A DNA stretch of 64,000 nucleotides from Streptomyces flaveolus (GTDB lineage: Bacteria; Actinomycetota; Actinomycetes; Streptomycetales; Streptomycetaceae), in assembly GCF_014648815.1 (NCBI RefSeq), contig NZ_BMRV01000001.1, forward strand, positions 310,001 through 374,000, given 5' to 3'. The notes beneath the pieces are model-generated. The model was not told the DNA's origin, did no database searches, and was given only the letters and a program-made list of their open reading frames with translations. This document shows positions 1 through 7,441 of the stretch, piece after piece. The position numbers and the translations under genes were made by a program. How positions within the stretch are numbered: position 1 is the first letter of the stretch; each line of letters opens with the position of its first letter.

Positions 1-202
1 ACTCCCAGTCGCCGTACGCACGCGGTATTCCGAACCGGTCCGCGAACGCCTTCGCCGACGCCTCGGTCCGCGAGGCCACCGCGACGACCTCCGCGTCCGG
101 CAGATCGACCAGATCCGCCGTGAACGTCGCCGCCATGCCGCCGGTCGCCAATATCCCCCAGCGCACCCTCTGCTCGGCCACCCTGTCCCCACCCTCGCTC
201 AC
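1..202 (-). CDS. Gfo/Idh/MocA-family oxidoreductase, N-terminal part only
   Basis: The reverse strand reads in frame from a GTG at 202 to the window edge. After a short lead it reads RVRWGILATGGMAATFTADL and then AEVVAVASRTEASAKAF. This is the Rossmann strand/glycine loop (GxxTGG) and second strand of NAD(P)-dependent Gfo/Idh/MocA dehydrogenases. The start is uncertain. The GTG at 182 has a purine-rich GAGGGTGGGGACAGG just upstream and may be the true one. The catalytic domain lies outside the window, so the substrate cannot be judged. The gene diverges from the drug exporter at 266. Confidence 0.8.
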   Translation of the reverse strand, partial: MSEGGDRVAEQRVRWGILATGGMAATFTADLVDLPDAEVVAVASRTEASAKAFADRFGIPRAYGDWE

Positions 203-265
203 GTTCAGACAAGTCCGTACGAGCTGAGAGCATAGGTGCCGGATCCGTCGAACAGGGAGGGGCAC

Positions 266-1600
266 ATGCCCGAGCGCGGGCCGTCCATACCGCACGCGTC
301 ACCGTCGAACACCACAGAACCGAACACGCCGGGGGCGGCCGGACCGGACACGGAGCCGGCCGTCCGTCCGCTGCGCGCCGACCGCCGCACCGGACTGCTC
401 GTCACGCTCGTCCTCGGCGGTCTGACCGCCACCCCGCCGCTGGCGATGGACATGTACCTCCCCTCGCTGCCGGAGGTCACCGAGTCCCTGCGCGCGCCGG
501 CGGCCACCGTCCAGCTCACGCTCACCGCCTGCCTGGCCGGCATGGCCCTCGGCCAGCTCGTCGTCGGGCCGATGAGCGACAAGTGGGGCCGTCGCCGGCC
601 GCTGCTGAGCGGCCTCGCCGTCTACGTCGTCGCCACCGCGCTGTGCGCGCTCGCGCCCACCGTCGAGCTGCTGGTCGCGTTCCGGCTGGCGCAGGGCCTC
701 GCGGGGGCCGCCGCCATCGTCATCGCGCGGGCCGTCGTGCGCGACCTGTACGACGGTGTGGCCATGGCCCGCTTCTTCTCCACCCTCATGCTGATCTCCG
801 GCGTCGCCCCGGTCGTCGCGCCGCTCATCGGCGGGCAGATCCTGCGGGTGACGGACTGGCGGGGCGTGTTCGTCCTGCTCACCGTGGTCGGTGTGCTGCT
901 GGGCGGGGTCGTGTGGGCCAAGCTGCCCGAGACGCTGCCCGAGACCGAACGGCACGCGGGCGGGATCGGCGACACCCTCCGCTCGATGCGCGGCCTGCTC
1001 GCCGACCGGGCCTTCACCGGGTACATGCTCGCCGGCGGCTTCGCCTTCGCCTCGCTGTTCGCCTACATCTCGGCGTCCCCGTTCGTCGTCCAGGAGATCT
1101 ACGGGGCCTCCCCGCAGACGTTCAGCCTGCTCTTCGGGCTCAACTCGATCGGCCTGGTCGTCGTCGGGCAGATCAACGGCAAGGTCCTCGTCGGGCGGGT
1201 CAGCCTGGACAGGGTGCTGGGCATCGGCCTCCTCGTCGTCATCGCCGCCGCGACCGCGCTGCTGCTGATGGCCCTCGGCGTCTTCGGCGAGGTCGGGCTC
1301 GCGCCGATCGCCGCCGCGCTGTTCGTGCTGATGTCCGCGATGGGCATCAGCCTGCCCAACACCCAGGCGCTCGCGCTGATGCGGGTCAAGCAGTCCGCCG
1401 GCTCCGCGTCCGCGCTGCTCGGCACGTCCTCCTTCCTCATCGGCGCCATCGCCTCCCCGCTGGTCGGGATCGCCGGGAAGGACACCGCCCTGCCGATGGC
1501 GATCGTCCAGCTGGGGGCGGCGCTGGTGGCGCTGGCCTTCTTCCTGGGCATGTGCCGCCCCTCGGCCGGGCGTACGACCGCGGAGGGGGCGGAGAGCTGA
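266..1600 (+). CDS. Bcr/CflA-type multidrug MFS exporter
   Basis: A 444-residue membrane protein with about 12 hydrophobic segments after a roughly 40-residue hydrophilic N-terminus. The first transmembrane helix is followed by MDMYLPSLPEV (near residue 60), the signature of the Bcr/CflA drug:proton antiporters. The loop GPMSDKWGRRRPLLSG near residue 100 is the major facilitator motif A. I chose the ATG at 266 because GGGAGGGG lies just upstream; an in-frame ATG at 236 has no such site. The family exports sulfonamides, bicyclomycin or chloramphenicol-like compounds, but the substrate here is unknown. Its stop overlaps the probable start of the following hydrolase gene. Confidence 0.9.
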   Translation: MPERGPSIPHASPSNTTEPNTPGAAGPDTEPAVRPLRADRRTGLLVTLVLGGLTATPPLAMDMYLPSLPEVTESLRAPAATVQLTLTACLAGMALGQLVVGPMSDKWGRRRPLLSGLAVYVVATALCALAPTVELLVAFRLAQGLAGAAAIVIARAVVRDLYDGVAMARFFSTLMLISGVAPVVAPLIGGQILRVTDWRGVFVLLTVVGVLLGGVVWAKLPETLPETERHAGGIGDTLRSMRGLLADRAFTGYMLAGGFAFASLFAYISASPFVVQEIYGASPQTFSLLFGLNSIGLVVVGQINGKVLVGRVSLDRVLGIGLLVVIAAATALLLMALGVFGEVGLAPIAAALFVLMSAMGISLPNTQALALMRVKQSAGSASALLGTSSFLIGAIASPLVGIAGKDTALPMAIVQLGAALVALAFFLGMCRPSAGRTTAEGAES

Positions 1601-2727
1601 GCGCTCCGAGACTGCGCAGCGACACCCCGGAACGGGCCGGACTCGACCCCGGGGAGCTCCGTCGTGTCGTGGCGGACGTGCACGCCCTCACGGCCGGCGA
1701 GCGGCCCTGGGCCGCGGGTGCCGTCGTGGCCGTGGGGCGCGGGCCCGTGCTCGCCGTCGAGGAGGCGGCGGGGTGGGCCGTGCGGTACGCGTCCTACGAC
1801 CCGGGCACCGACACGGGCGTGGAGCTGCCGGCCGGCTCCCGGGTGCCGATGACCGTCGGCACGCCCTTCGACCTGGCGTCCCTGACCAAGCTGTTCACCG
1901 CGGTCGCCGCCGTGCAGCAGATCGAACGCGGCACGCTCGGCATCGACGCGGAGGTGGGGGCGTACCTGCCCGACTTCCGCGGGGCCGCCGCGCACGGCGT
2001 CACCGTGCGGCAACTGCTCACGCACACCTCCGGGCTGCGGCCCGAACTGCCGTTGTACGACTGCGCCGACGACGGGGAACGGCTGCGGCGGCTGCGGGCG
2101 GAGCCGCCGGTGGGGGTGCCCGGCACGTACTGCTACTCCGACCTGAACATGCTGCTCCTCCAGCACGTGCTGGAGCGTGTCAGCGGGCGCCGCCTCGACC
2201 TCCTCGTGCGCGACGGGATCACCCGGCCGCTGGGCATGACGGCGACGCACTTCGGGCCGTGCCCGGGCGCGGCGGCGACGGAGGACCAGCGGCGGCCGTG
2301 GGCCAAGGCGGACCGGGGGATGCTGCGGGGCGTCGTCCACGACGAGAACGCCTGGGCGCTGGGCGGGGTGGCCGGTCACGCGGGGCTGTTCTCGACCGGC
2401 CGGGACCTCGCGGTCTTCTGCCGGGCGCTGCTCGCGGGCGGCTCGTACGGGCCCGCGCGCATCCTCGGCCCCGACTTCGTGGAGCTGCTCCTGATGGAGC
2501 CGGGGCTCGGCTTCGCGCTCGACCAGCCGTGGTTCATGGGGGAGCTGGCGGGGCGCGGGGCGGCCGGGCACACGGGCTTCACGGGCACGATGCTGGTCCT
2601 GGACCGCGCGACGGACACGTTCGCGATCCTGCTCGCCAACACGGTCCACCCGCGACGGCGGCCACCGGACAACGGACCGCGGGCGTTGCTGGGGACACGG
2701 GTGGCACGGGCGGTACGGGCGATCTGA
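1597..2727 (+). CDS. Serine hydrolase, beta-lactamase (class C/PBP) family
   Basis: A penicillin-binding-protein/class C beta-lactamase-like hydrolase of about 376 residues. The nucleophile motif SLTK is at 1879-1890 (Ser about 95), YSD at about residue 180 stands for YxN, and HTG at about residue 325 stands for KTG. Many such proteins are esterases or D-aminopeptidases rather than beta-lactamases, and no signal peptide is evident. The start is a problem. The conserved N-terminal block TPERAGLDPGELRR lies upstream of the first in-frame GTG (1669), and no ATG/GTG/TTG precedes it after the exporter stop. A CTG at 1597 overlapping that stop, ten bases after GGAGG, is the best candidate and would imply translational coupling. 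Confidence 0.8.
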   Translation: MSAPRLRSDTPERAGLDPGELRRVVADVHALTAGERPWAAGAVVAVGRGPVLAVEEAAGWAVRYASYDPGTDTGVELPAGSRVPMTVGTPFDLASLTKLFTAVAAVQQIERGTLGIDAEVGAYLPDFRGAAAHGVTVRQLLTHTSGLRPELPLYDCADDGERLRRLRAEPPVGVPGTYCYSDLNMLLLQHVLERVSGRRLDLLVRDGITRPLGMTATHFGPCPGAAATEDQRRPWAKADRGMLRGVVHDENAWALGGVAGHAGLFSTGRDLAVFCRALLAGGSYGPARILGPDFVELLLMEPGLGFALDQPWFMGELAGRGAAGHTGFTGTMLVLDRATDTFAILLANTVHPRRRPPDNGPRALLGTRVARAVRAI

Positions 2728-2840
2728 CGGCGCGCGGTGCCTGCGGCGGCCTGTGGGGGTGCGCGTAGCGGGTTCGGTTGTCTGTGGGGCGGGGCCGACC
2801 GATGCGCGCCGGGCCACCACCCCCGTTCACCCCCGCCCCG

Positions 2841-2852
2841 TAGAATCCACGG
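2841..2852 (+). promoter_or_regulatory. Probable leaderless promoter (-10) of the Rsm22-like gene
   Basis: TAGAAT at 2841-2846 ends six bases before the GTG start at 2853. That places the expected transcription start on the start codon. There is no Shine-Dalgarno sequence, so a leaderless mRNA is likely. No clear -35 hexamer is visible. Confidence 0.55.
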
Positions 2853-3845
2853 GTGAACGCCCCCGCCACCCCCGCCGACACCCTGCGCACCGCCCTCGCC
2901 GACCTCGTCGACGGGCTTCCGCCACGCCAGGCCGCGCAGGCAGTCGAGCGGCTGATCGCCAACTACCGCGGGGCCACCCCCACCGACGCCCCGATCCTGC
3001 GGGACCGCGCGGACGTCGTCGCGTACGCCGCGTACCGCATGCCCGCGACCTTCGCCGCCGTGCGGTCGGCGCTCACCGCGTTCGCGGACGCCGTGCCCGA
3101 GTGGGCGCCGGCGAGCCACGTGGACGTGGGCGGCGGGACCGGCGCGGCGACCTGGGCCGTCAGCGACACCTGGGGCGGCGCCCGCCCGGTGACCGTGCTC
3201 GACTGGGCCGAGCCCGCGCTCGCCCTCGGCAAGGAGATCGCCGCCACCCACCCGGCCCTGCGCGACACCCGCTGGCAGCGCTCCCGGATCGGCGCCGCGC
3301 TCACCGTGGAGAGCACCGACCTCGTCACCGTCTCCTACGTCCTCAACGAGCTCACCCCCGCCGACCGCGCCGCCCTCGTCGACGCCGCCGCCGGCGCCGC
3401 CCGGGCCGTCGTGATCGTCGAGGCGGGCACCCCCGACGGCTACGCCCGCGTCATCGAGGCCCGCACCCGGCTGATCGCCGCCGGTTTCCACGTCGCCGCC
3501 CCCTGCCCGCACAGCGCCGCCTGCCCCATCGTCCCCGGCACGGACTGGTGCCACTTCGCGGCGCGGGTCAGCCGTTCCTCCCTGCACCGCCAGGTCAAGG
3601 GCGGCTCCCTCGCCTACGAGGACGAGAAGTTCAGCTACGTCGCCGCCACCCGCTTCCCGGTCGCCCCCGCACCCTCCCGCGTGGTCCGGCGCCCGCAGAT
3701 CCGCAAGGGGCAGGTCCTGCTCGACCTGTGCGAGACCGACGAGCAGCTCCGCCGCCGGACGGTCACCAAGCGCCACGGCGACCTGTACAAGGCGGCCCGC
3801 GACGCGGACTGGGGCGACCCGTGGCCCCCGGCGGCGGAGCGCTAG
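2853..3845 (+). CDS. Rsm22-like methyltransferase-fold protein of the small ribosomal subunit
   Basis: A 330-residue protein of the Rsm22 (mitochondrial METTL17-like) family. VDVGGGTGAATWAVSD near residue 90 is the SAM-binding glycine loop of a class I methyltransferase fold. The later CPHSAACPI, DWCHF and DLCETD segments provide four cysteines (about 219-293). In eukaryotic relatives the equivalent cysteines hold a [4Fe-4S] cluster. The family assists small-subunit assembly; catalytic activity in bacteria is not established. The GTG start at 2853 follows a -10 box directly, so translation is probably leaderless. It stands alone between a hydrolase gene and a small minus-strand gene. Confidence 0.85.
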   Translation: MNAPATPADTLRTALADLVDGLPPRQAAQAVERLIANYRGATPTDAPILRDRADVVAYAAYRMPATFAAVRSALTAFADAVPEWAPASHVDVGGGTGAATWAVSDTWGGARPVTVLDWAEPALALGKEIAATHPALRDTRWQRSRIGAALTVESTDLVTVSYVLNELTPADRAALVDAAAGAARAVVIVEAGTPDGYARVIEARTRLIAAGFHVAAPCPHSAACPIVPGTDWCHFAARVSRSSLHRQVKGGSLAYEDEKFSYVAATRFPVAPAPSRVVRRPQIRKGQVLLDLCETDEQLRRRTVTKRHGDLYKAARDADWGDPWPPAAER

Positions 3846-4034
3846 TCACGACTCCCCACGGGCCTCCTGCCCCCGTTTCTCCTGGAGCCTGCGCAGCAGC
3901 TCCCGCTTCTGGGCCCGCGCGTCCTGCGCGCCGCCGATCCGGTCGCCCCGGCCGCCGCCGCGCAGCGCCCTGCGGCCGAGGTTGCGGCGCGCGCCGCCCA
4001 CACCCAGCATGTTCCCGGCTCCGCCTCGGGTCAT
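3846..4034 (-). CDS. Small DUF6243-like actinobacterial protein
   Basis: A 62-residue basic protein beginning MTRGGAGNMLGVGGARRNLG, followed by an Arg/Gly-rich middle and a charged, probably helical tail (QKRELLRRLQEKR). It resembles small conserved Streptomyces proteins I know as DUF6243; no function is established. The ATG at 4034 is preferred over upstream in-frame starts because GGAAGTGAG lies upstream and MTRGGAGNML is the usual beginning. It diverges from the TetR gene at 4145. The palindrome at 4066-4082 lies between them and could control both. Confidence 0.65.
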   Translation of the reverse strand: MTRGGAGNMLGVGGARRNLGRRALRGGGRGDRIGGAQDARAQKRELLRRLQEKRGQEARGES

Positions 4035-4065
4035 GTGAGGCTCACTTCCCTTCACTCCAGTACGA

Positions 4066-4082
4066 CGAGACGGTTCGTCTCG
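4066..4082. promoter_or_regulatory. Palindromic TetR-type operator 1
   Basis: CGAGACG-GTT-CGTCTCG is a perfect 7-bp inverted repeat with a 3-bp centre. It sits 33 bases upstream of the minus-strand small gene and 62 bases upstream of the TetR gene. A second copy lies at 4109-4123. Symmetry and place suggest it is bound by the adjacent TetR repressor. Confidence 0.6.
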
Positions 4083-4108
4083 AATCTTTGTCGTCACCAC
4101 TGTCAAGC

Positions 4109-4138
4109 GAGACGCACCGTCTTGTCAACTGGTAAATT
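4109..4138 (+). promoter_or_regulatory. TetR-type operator 2 and leaderless promoter of the TetR gene
   Basis: GAGACG-CAC-CGTCTT at 4109-4123 repeats the half-sites of operator 1. It occupies the -35/spacer region of a promoter whose -10 is TAAATT at 4133-4138, six bases before the ATG at 4145. The layout fits autorepression and a leaderless transcript. Confidence 0.6.
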
Positions 4139-4144
4139 CGCGTC

Positions 4145-4768
4145 ATGGCCACCCAGAAACCCACCCAGGTCCCCGACGTCACACGCCGCAGCGCCAGGTC
4201 CCGCCGGGCCATCTACGACGCCGCCCTCGCACTCGTCGCCGAGGCCGGCTACCCCAGGACCACCATCGAGGGCATCGCCGCCCGCGCCGGCGTCGGCAAG
4301 CAGACCATCTACCGCTGGTGGTCCTCGAAGGCCGACGTCCTGCTGGAGGCCTTCCTCGACCTCGGCGACCAGGCCGCGCAGGCGGCGGGGCAGGAGTCGT
4401 ACGCCATCCCCGACACCGGCGACGTCGCCGCCGACCTCAAGGCCGTGCTGCGCGCCACCGTCGACGAGCTCACCGACCCGAGGTTCGAGGCGCCCTCGCG
4501 GGCCCTCGCCGCGGAGGGCGTCGTCAACGAACAGCTCGGGCGGGAGTTCGTGACCAAGCTCCTGGAGCCCTCGCTCCAGCTCTACGTCGACCGGCTGCGC
4601 GCCGCCCAGGACGCCGGCCAGGTCCGGCCGGAGGTCGATCCGCGCATCGCCCTCGAACTCTTCGTCTCGCCGCTCGCCCAGCGCTGGCTCCAGCGCACCG
4701 CACCCTTCGGCTACGACTACACCGACACCCTCGTCGACTACGCCCTGTACGGGCTCGCTCCCCGCTGA
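4145..4768 (+). CDS. TetR/AcrR-family transcriptional repressor
   Basis: A 207-residue regulator. The N-terminal helix-turn-helix reads TTIEGIAARAGVGKQTIYRWWSSK (residues about 39-62), the typical TetR DNA-recognition region. The C-terminal ligand-binding domain is all-helical and shows no recognisable effector. Two palindromes with GAGACGnnnCGTCT half-sites lie just upstream, so autoregulation is likely, together with control of the divergent small gene. The start follows a -10 box by six bases without a ribosome binding site. No transporter is immediately adjacent, and the target genes remain unknown. Confidence 0.9.
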   Translation: MATQKPTQVPDVTRRSARSRRAIYDAALALVAEAGYPRTTIEGIAARAGVGKQTIYRWWSSKADVLLEAFLDLGDQAAQAAGQESYAIPDTGDVAADLKAVLRATVDELTDPRFEAPSRALAAEGVVNEQLGREFVTKLLEPSLQLYVDRLRAAQDAGQVRPEVDPRIALELFVSPLAQRWLQRTAPFGYDYTDTLVDYALYGLAPR

Positions 4769-4860
4769 CCAGTGAGGTTTGTCCCTTCCCGACCCCTGAA
4801 GCGCGGAATGGTGGGACCATAGGGCATGCTGATGCGCACGACGGCGAGGCGAGGGGATAG

Positions 4861-5592
4861 ATGAGCGCGGACTTCGGTGGCCGGCCCGGCCTGCGGGACA
4901 AACTCTCCCAGTGGCTGCGCAAGAGCCGCCCGAAGGAGGCCGCCGGCGACGGCGACCGGGAGGCCCTGCTGCTCGCCGCCGCCGCCGCGGGACTGCCGCT
5001 CGCGCCCGCCGCCCACCCGGTCGGCTACCGCTGTTCCTGTGAGCGCGTCGGCTGTCCCACCCCCGCCCGGCACCCCGTGTCGTTCGCCTGGCAGACGCAG
5101 TCCACCACCGACCGGGCGCAGCTCGAGCGCTGGGTCCGGCACCAGCCGCAGGCCAACTTCGTCACCGCGACCGGCATGGTGCACGACGTCCTCGACGTGC
5201 CCCTGGAGGCCGGTCGCGAGACGTTGCGGCGGCTGCTCGACGCGGGCGTCGAGGTCGGGCCCGTCGCCGAGAGCGACGACGGCCGCATGCTGTTCTTCAC
5301 CCTCACCCGCGGCACCCCCGAGCAGGAGGACGAGTGGTGGCCGTGCGAGCTGGACTGCCACCCGGAGACCATGGACGAGCACCCCGGCCTGCGCTGGCAC
5401 TGCCGCGGTTCCTACGTGCTCGTACCCCCCGCCCGGCTGCCCGGCGAGGACCGTGCGGTGCACTGGGTACGCGGCCCCGAGCATCCGCTGCCCGACCCGC
5501 TGACCCTGCTGGAGACCCTCACCGACGCCTGTGCCCGGCACGTCGGCGAGGAGAGCGACCCCGTCGGCACCGCCTGGCCGCTGCGCCGCTGA
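4861..5592 (+). CDS. Orphan prim-pol-domain protein (bifunctional DNA primase/polymerase N-terminal family)
   Basis: A 243-residue protein matching only the N-terminal archaeo-eukaryotic primase/polymerase domain found in some plasmid and phage replication proteins. RCSCERVGCPTPARHP near residue 60 is the zinc-knuckle-like Cys/His cluster of that fold. The stretch VHDVLDVPLEAG stands where active members carry a DxD metal motif (DVDP), but here the second Asp is replaced. The enzyme may therefore be inactive. No helicase or replication partner is nearby, and similar stand-alone forms are common in Streptomyces chromosomes. GAGGGGA precedes the ATG at 4861. Its role is unknown. Confidence 0.8.
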   Translation: MSADFGGRPGLRDKLSQWLRKSRPKEAAGDGDREALLLAAAAAGLPLAPAAHPVGYRCSCERVGCPTPARHPVSFAWQTQSTTDRAQLERWVRHQPQANFVTATGMVHDVLDVPLEAGRETLRRLLDAGVEVGPVAESDDGRMLFFTLTRGTPEQEDEWWPCELDCHPETMDEHPGLRWHCRGSYVLVPPARLPGEDRAVHWVRGPEHPLPDPLTLLETLTDACARHVGEESDPVGTAWPLRR

Positions 5593-5614
5593 GCGCGGGC
5601 CGGCCGTAAGGGCG

Positions 5615-6607
5615 TTACTCGCCCTTCGCCGACGTCATGCCCTGAATCCGGCCCAGGACCGACACCTGGCCGCTCCCCGCCGGATCCAGCGCGACCTCGT
5701 TGGAGACGAACTCCATCGTCAGCGACTGCTTGATCTCGCCGTCCGTCAGCGCCTGCACGTCCTTGTTCGGCGTGGGCACGGACGTGCCCTGCGCGGCGGT
5801 CTGCTTCTCGAAGTGACGCGTCGTGAAGAACACCATCGCCCCGCCGTCCTTCGTGCGCAGCGCCAGCGGCGCGTAGTCGCCGTCGGTCAGCGGCTCGTCG
5901 ATGTACTGGGTGACCAGGCCCGGCCTGATCGACCGCTTCTTGCGCAACTCCCGCCACTCGCTGGTGTGCGCGCCGTCCGCGAAGGTCTTCCCGCCGTCCT
6001 TGAGGTACGTCGTGTAGTCCTCGCTCAATCCGGCGGGCACGGCGGCCAGTTCGGTGGAGTTCGCGGGGACGGCCTCGGCCCAGCCGTCCTCGTCGGTCTT
6101 GAACTCGGGCACGTCACCGGGGGCGACCAGCGTCAGGTAGGCCACCTCCCAGGTGTCCTCCAGACCGTCCCGGGTGAACACCAGCAGCCAGCGCGCCTCA
6201 CCGCCCTTGTTGGCCCTCGTGTCCGCGACGAACCAGCGCGGCCAGCCGGCCTTCTTGGGGATGGTGAACTTCGCGTCCGTCAGCTCCAGCGGTGAATGCG
6301 CCGGATTGCCGCCCGGGTTGTTGGCCCGGCCGGCCTTCAGTCGCGCCGAGTCGATGGCGGCGAGGGCGCCGGTGGTGTACTCGGCGTCCAGCGAGCCGTC
6401 GTAGGCCTTGTCGGCCTTGTTGTACGCGTCCGTGAACTGTTCGAGCGCCTTCGCGGCCTCGGCCCGGGTGGTCGCGGGGAGCACCTCTCGCTCGCCGTGC
6501 ACCACCACGCAGCCGCTCGCCGACAACGACAAAGCCGTCACCGAGGCCGCTATCAGTGCGCTCCGGTCAAGCCTGCGGGGCCTTCGAGGGCCGCGATCCC
6601 TGCTCAT
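5615..6607 (-). CDS. Uncharacterised secreted lipoprotein, linked to efeU
   Basis: A 330-residue protein with an Arg-rich N-terminus, a hydrophobic core and the lipobox LSASGC (Cys33), so it is predicted to be anchored outside the membrane. The body is soluble, with YNKADKAYDG, PKKAGWPRWFVAD and W-rich strands but no catalytic motif I recognise. Similar Streptomyces lipoproteins may be filed as DUF8094. Its start overlaps the end of efeU by 41 bases, so it is probably co-transcribed and translationally coupled as the last gene of the iron-uptake operon. A role in iron uptake is only guilt by association. Confidence 0.75.
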   Translation of the reverse strand: MSRDRGPRRPRRLDRSALIAASVTALSLSASGCVVVHGEREVLPATTRAEAAKALEQFTDAYNKADKAYDGSLDAEYTTGALAAIDSARLKAGRANNPGGNPAHSPLELTDAKFTIPKKAGWPRWFVADTRANKGGEARWLLVFTRDGLEDTWEVAYLTLVAPGDVPEFKTDEDGWAEAVPANSTELAAVPAGLSEDYTTYLKDGGKTFADGAHTSEWRELRKKRSIRPGLVTQYIDEPLTDGDYAPLALRTKDGGAMVFFTTRHFEKQTAAQGTSVPTPNKDVQALTDGEIKQSLTMEFVSNEVALDPAGSGQVSVLGRIQGMTSAKGE

Positions 6608-7439
6608 CAGGTTCCTTCACCTTCCCCTTCCCGGAGGCGAACCCTACCGGGGCGAGGAACAGCGCGAGCGTCGGGACCAGGTACAGCAGCCACACCGTGA
6701 CCTGGAGGACGGTCGGGTCGGGCTGGAAGTTGAACACGCCCTTCAGCAGGGTGCCGTACCAGCTCGACGGGTCGATGGTGTTGCTGATGTCGAAGGCCAG
6801 GTTCGTCAGGCCGGGCAGCAGGTCGGCCTCCTGGAGGTCGTGCACCCCGTACGCCAGCACGCCCGCGGCCACGACGACCAGCATGCCGCCGGTCCAGGTG
6901 AAGAACCTGGCCAGGTTGATGCGCAACGCGCCCTTGTAGAACAGCCAGCCGAGCAGCACCGCCGTCGCCAGGCCCAGGGCCACGCCGATCAGCGGGCGCG
7001 GGGTGCCGTCGCTCGCCGCGTGCACCGACGCCCACACGAACAGGGCGGTCTCCAGGCCCTCGCGGCCCACCGCGAGGAACGCGGTGGCCACCAGCGCGCC
7101 CGTGCCCATCCTCAGGGCCGCGTCCAGCTTGCCGTGCAGCTCCGACTTCAGGTGGCGGGCGGTGCGCCGCATCCAGAACACCATCCACGTCACCAGCACC
7201 ACCGCGACGATCGACAGCGAGCCGCCGAGTGCCTCCTGCGCCTTGAACGTCAGTTCCTGCGAACCGAATTCGAGGACGCAGCCGAAGCCGAGCGCGATGG
7301 CGACCGCGACACCGATGCCGGCCCAGATCGGCTTCAGCGCGTCCCGGCGGCCCGTCTTGACCAGGTAGGCGATGAGGATGCAGACGACGAGGGAGGCCTC
7401 GAGGCCCTCACGCAGTCCGATCAGGTAGTTGGAGAACAC
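6567..7439 (-). CDS. efeU: EfeU/FTR1-type iron permease
   Basis: A 290-residue polytopic membrane protein of the oxidase-dependent iron transporter family. The two REGLE iron-binding motifs are present at about residues 10-14 and 126-130, each inside a membrane helix. About seven hydrophobic segments are visible. The GTG at 7439 is taken as the start because AAGGAGG lies seven bases upstream, inside the end of efeB; the longer reading frame is not needed. Gene order efeO-efeB-efeU and tight spacing indicate one operon. The last 20 residues are a charged cytoplasmic tail overlapping the downstream lipoprotein gene. Confidence 0.93.
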   Translation of the reverse strand: MFSNYLIGLREGLEASLVVCILIAYLVKTGRRDALKPIWAGIGVAVAIALGFGCVLEFGSQELTFKAQEALGGSLSIVAVVLVTWMVFWMRRTARHLKSELHGKLDAALRMGTGALVATAFLAVGREGLETALFVWASVHAASDGTPRPLIGVALGLATAVLLGWLFYKGALRINLARFFTWTGGMLVVVAAGVLAYGVHDLQEADLLPGLTNLAFDISNTIDPSSWYGTLLKGVFNFQPDPTVLQVTVWLLYLVPTLALFLAPVGFASGKGKVKEPDEQGSRPSKAPQA

Positions 7440-7441
7440 GG

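Noticed and set aside
1597..2727. Antibiotic-resistance beta-lactamase
   Set aside because: The SxxK, YxD and HTG motifs define the broad serine-hydrolase family; no signal peptide is evident and YxN/KTG are altered, so a resistance role is unsupported.
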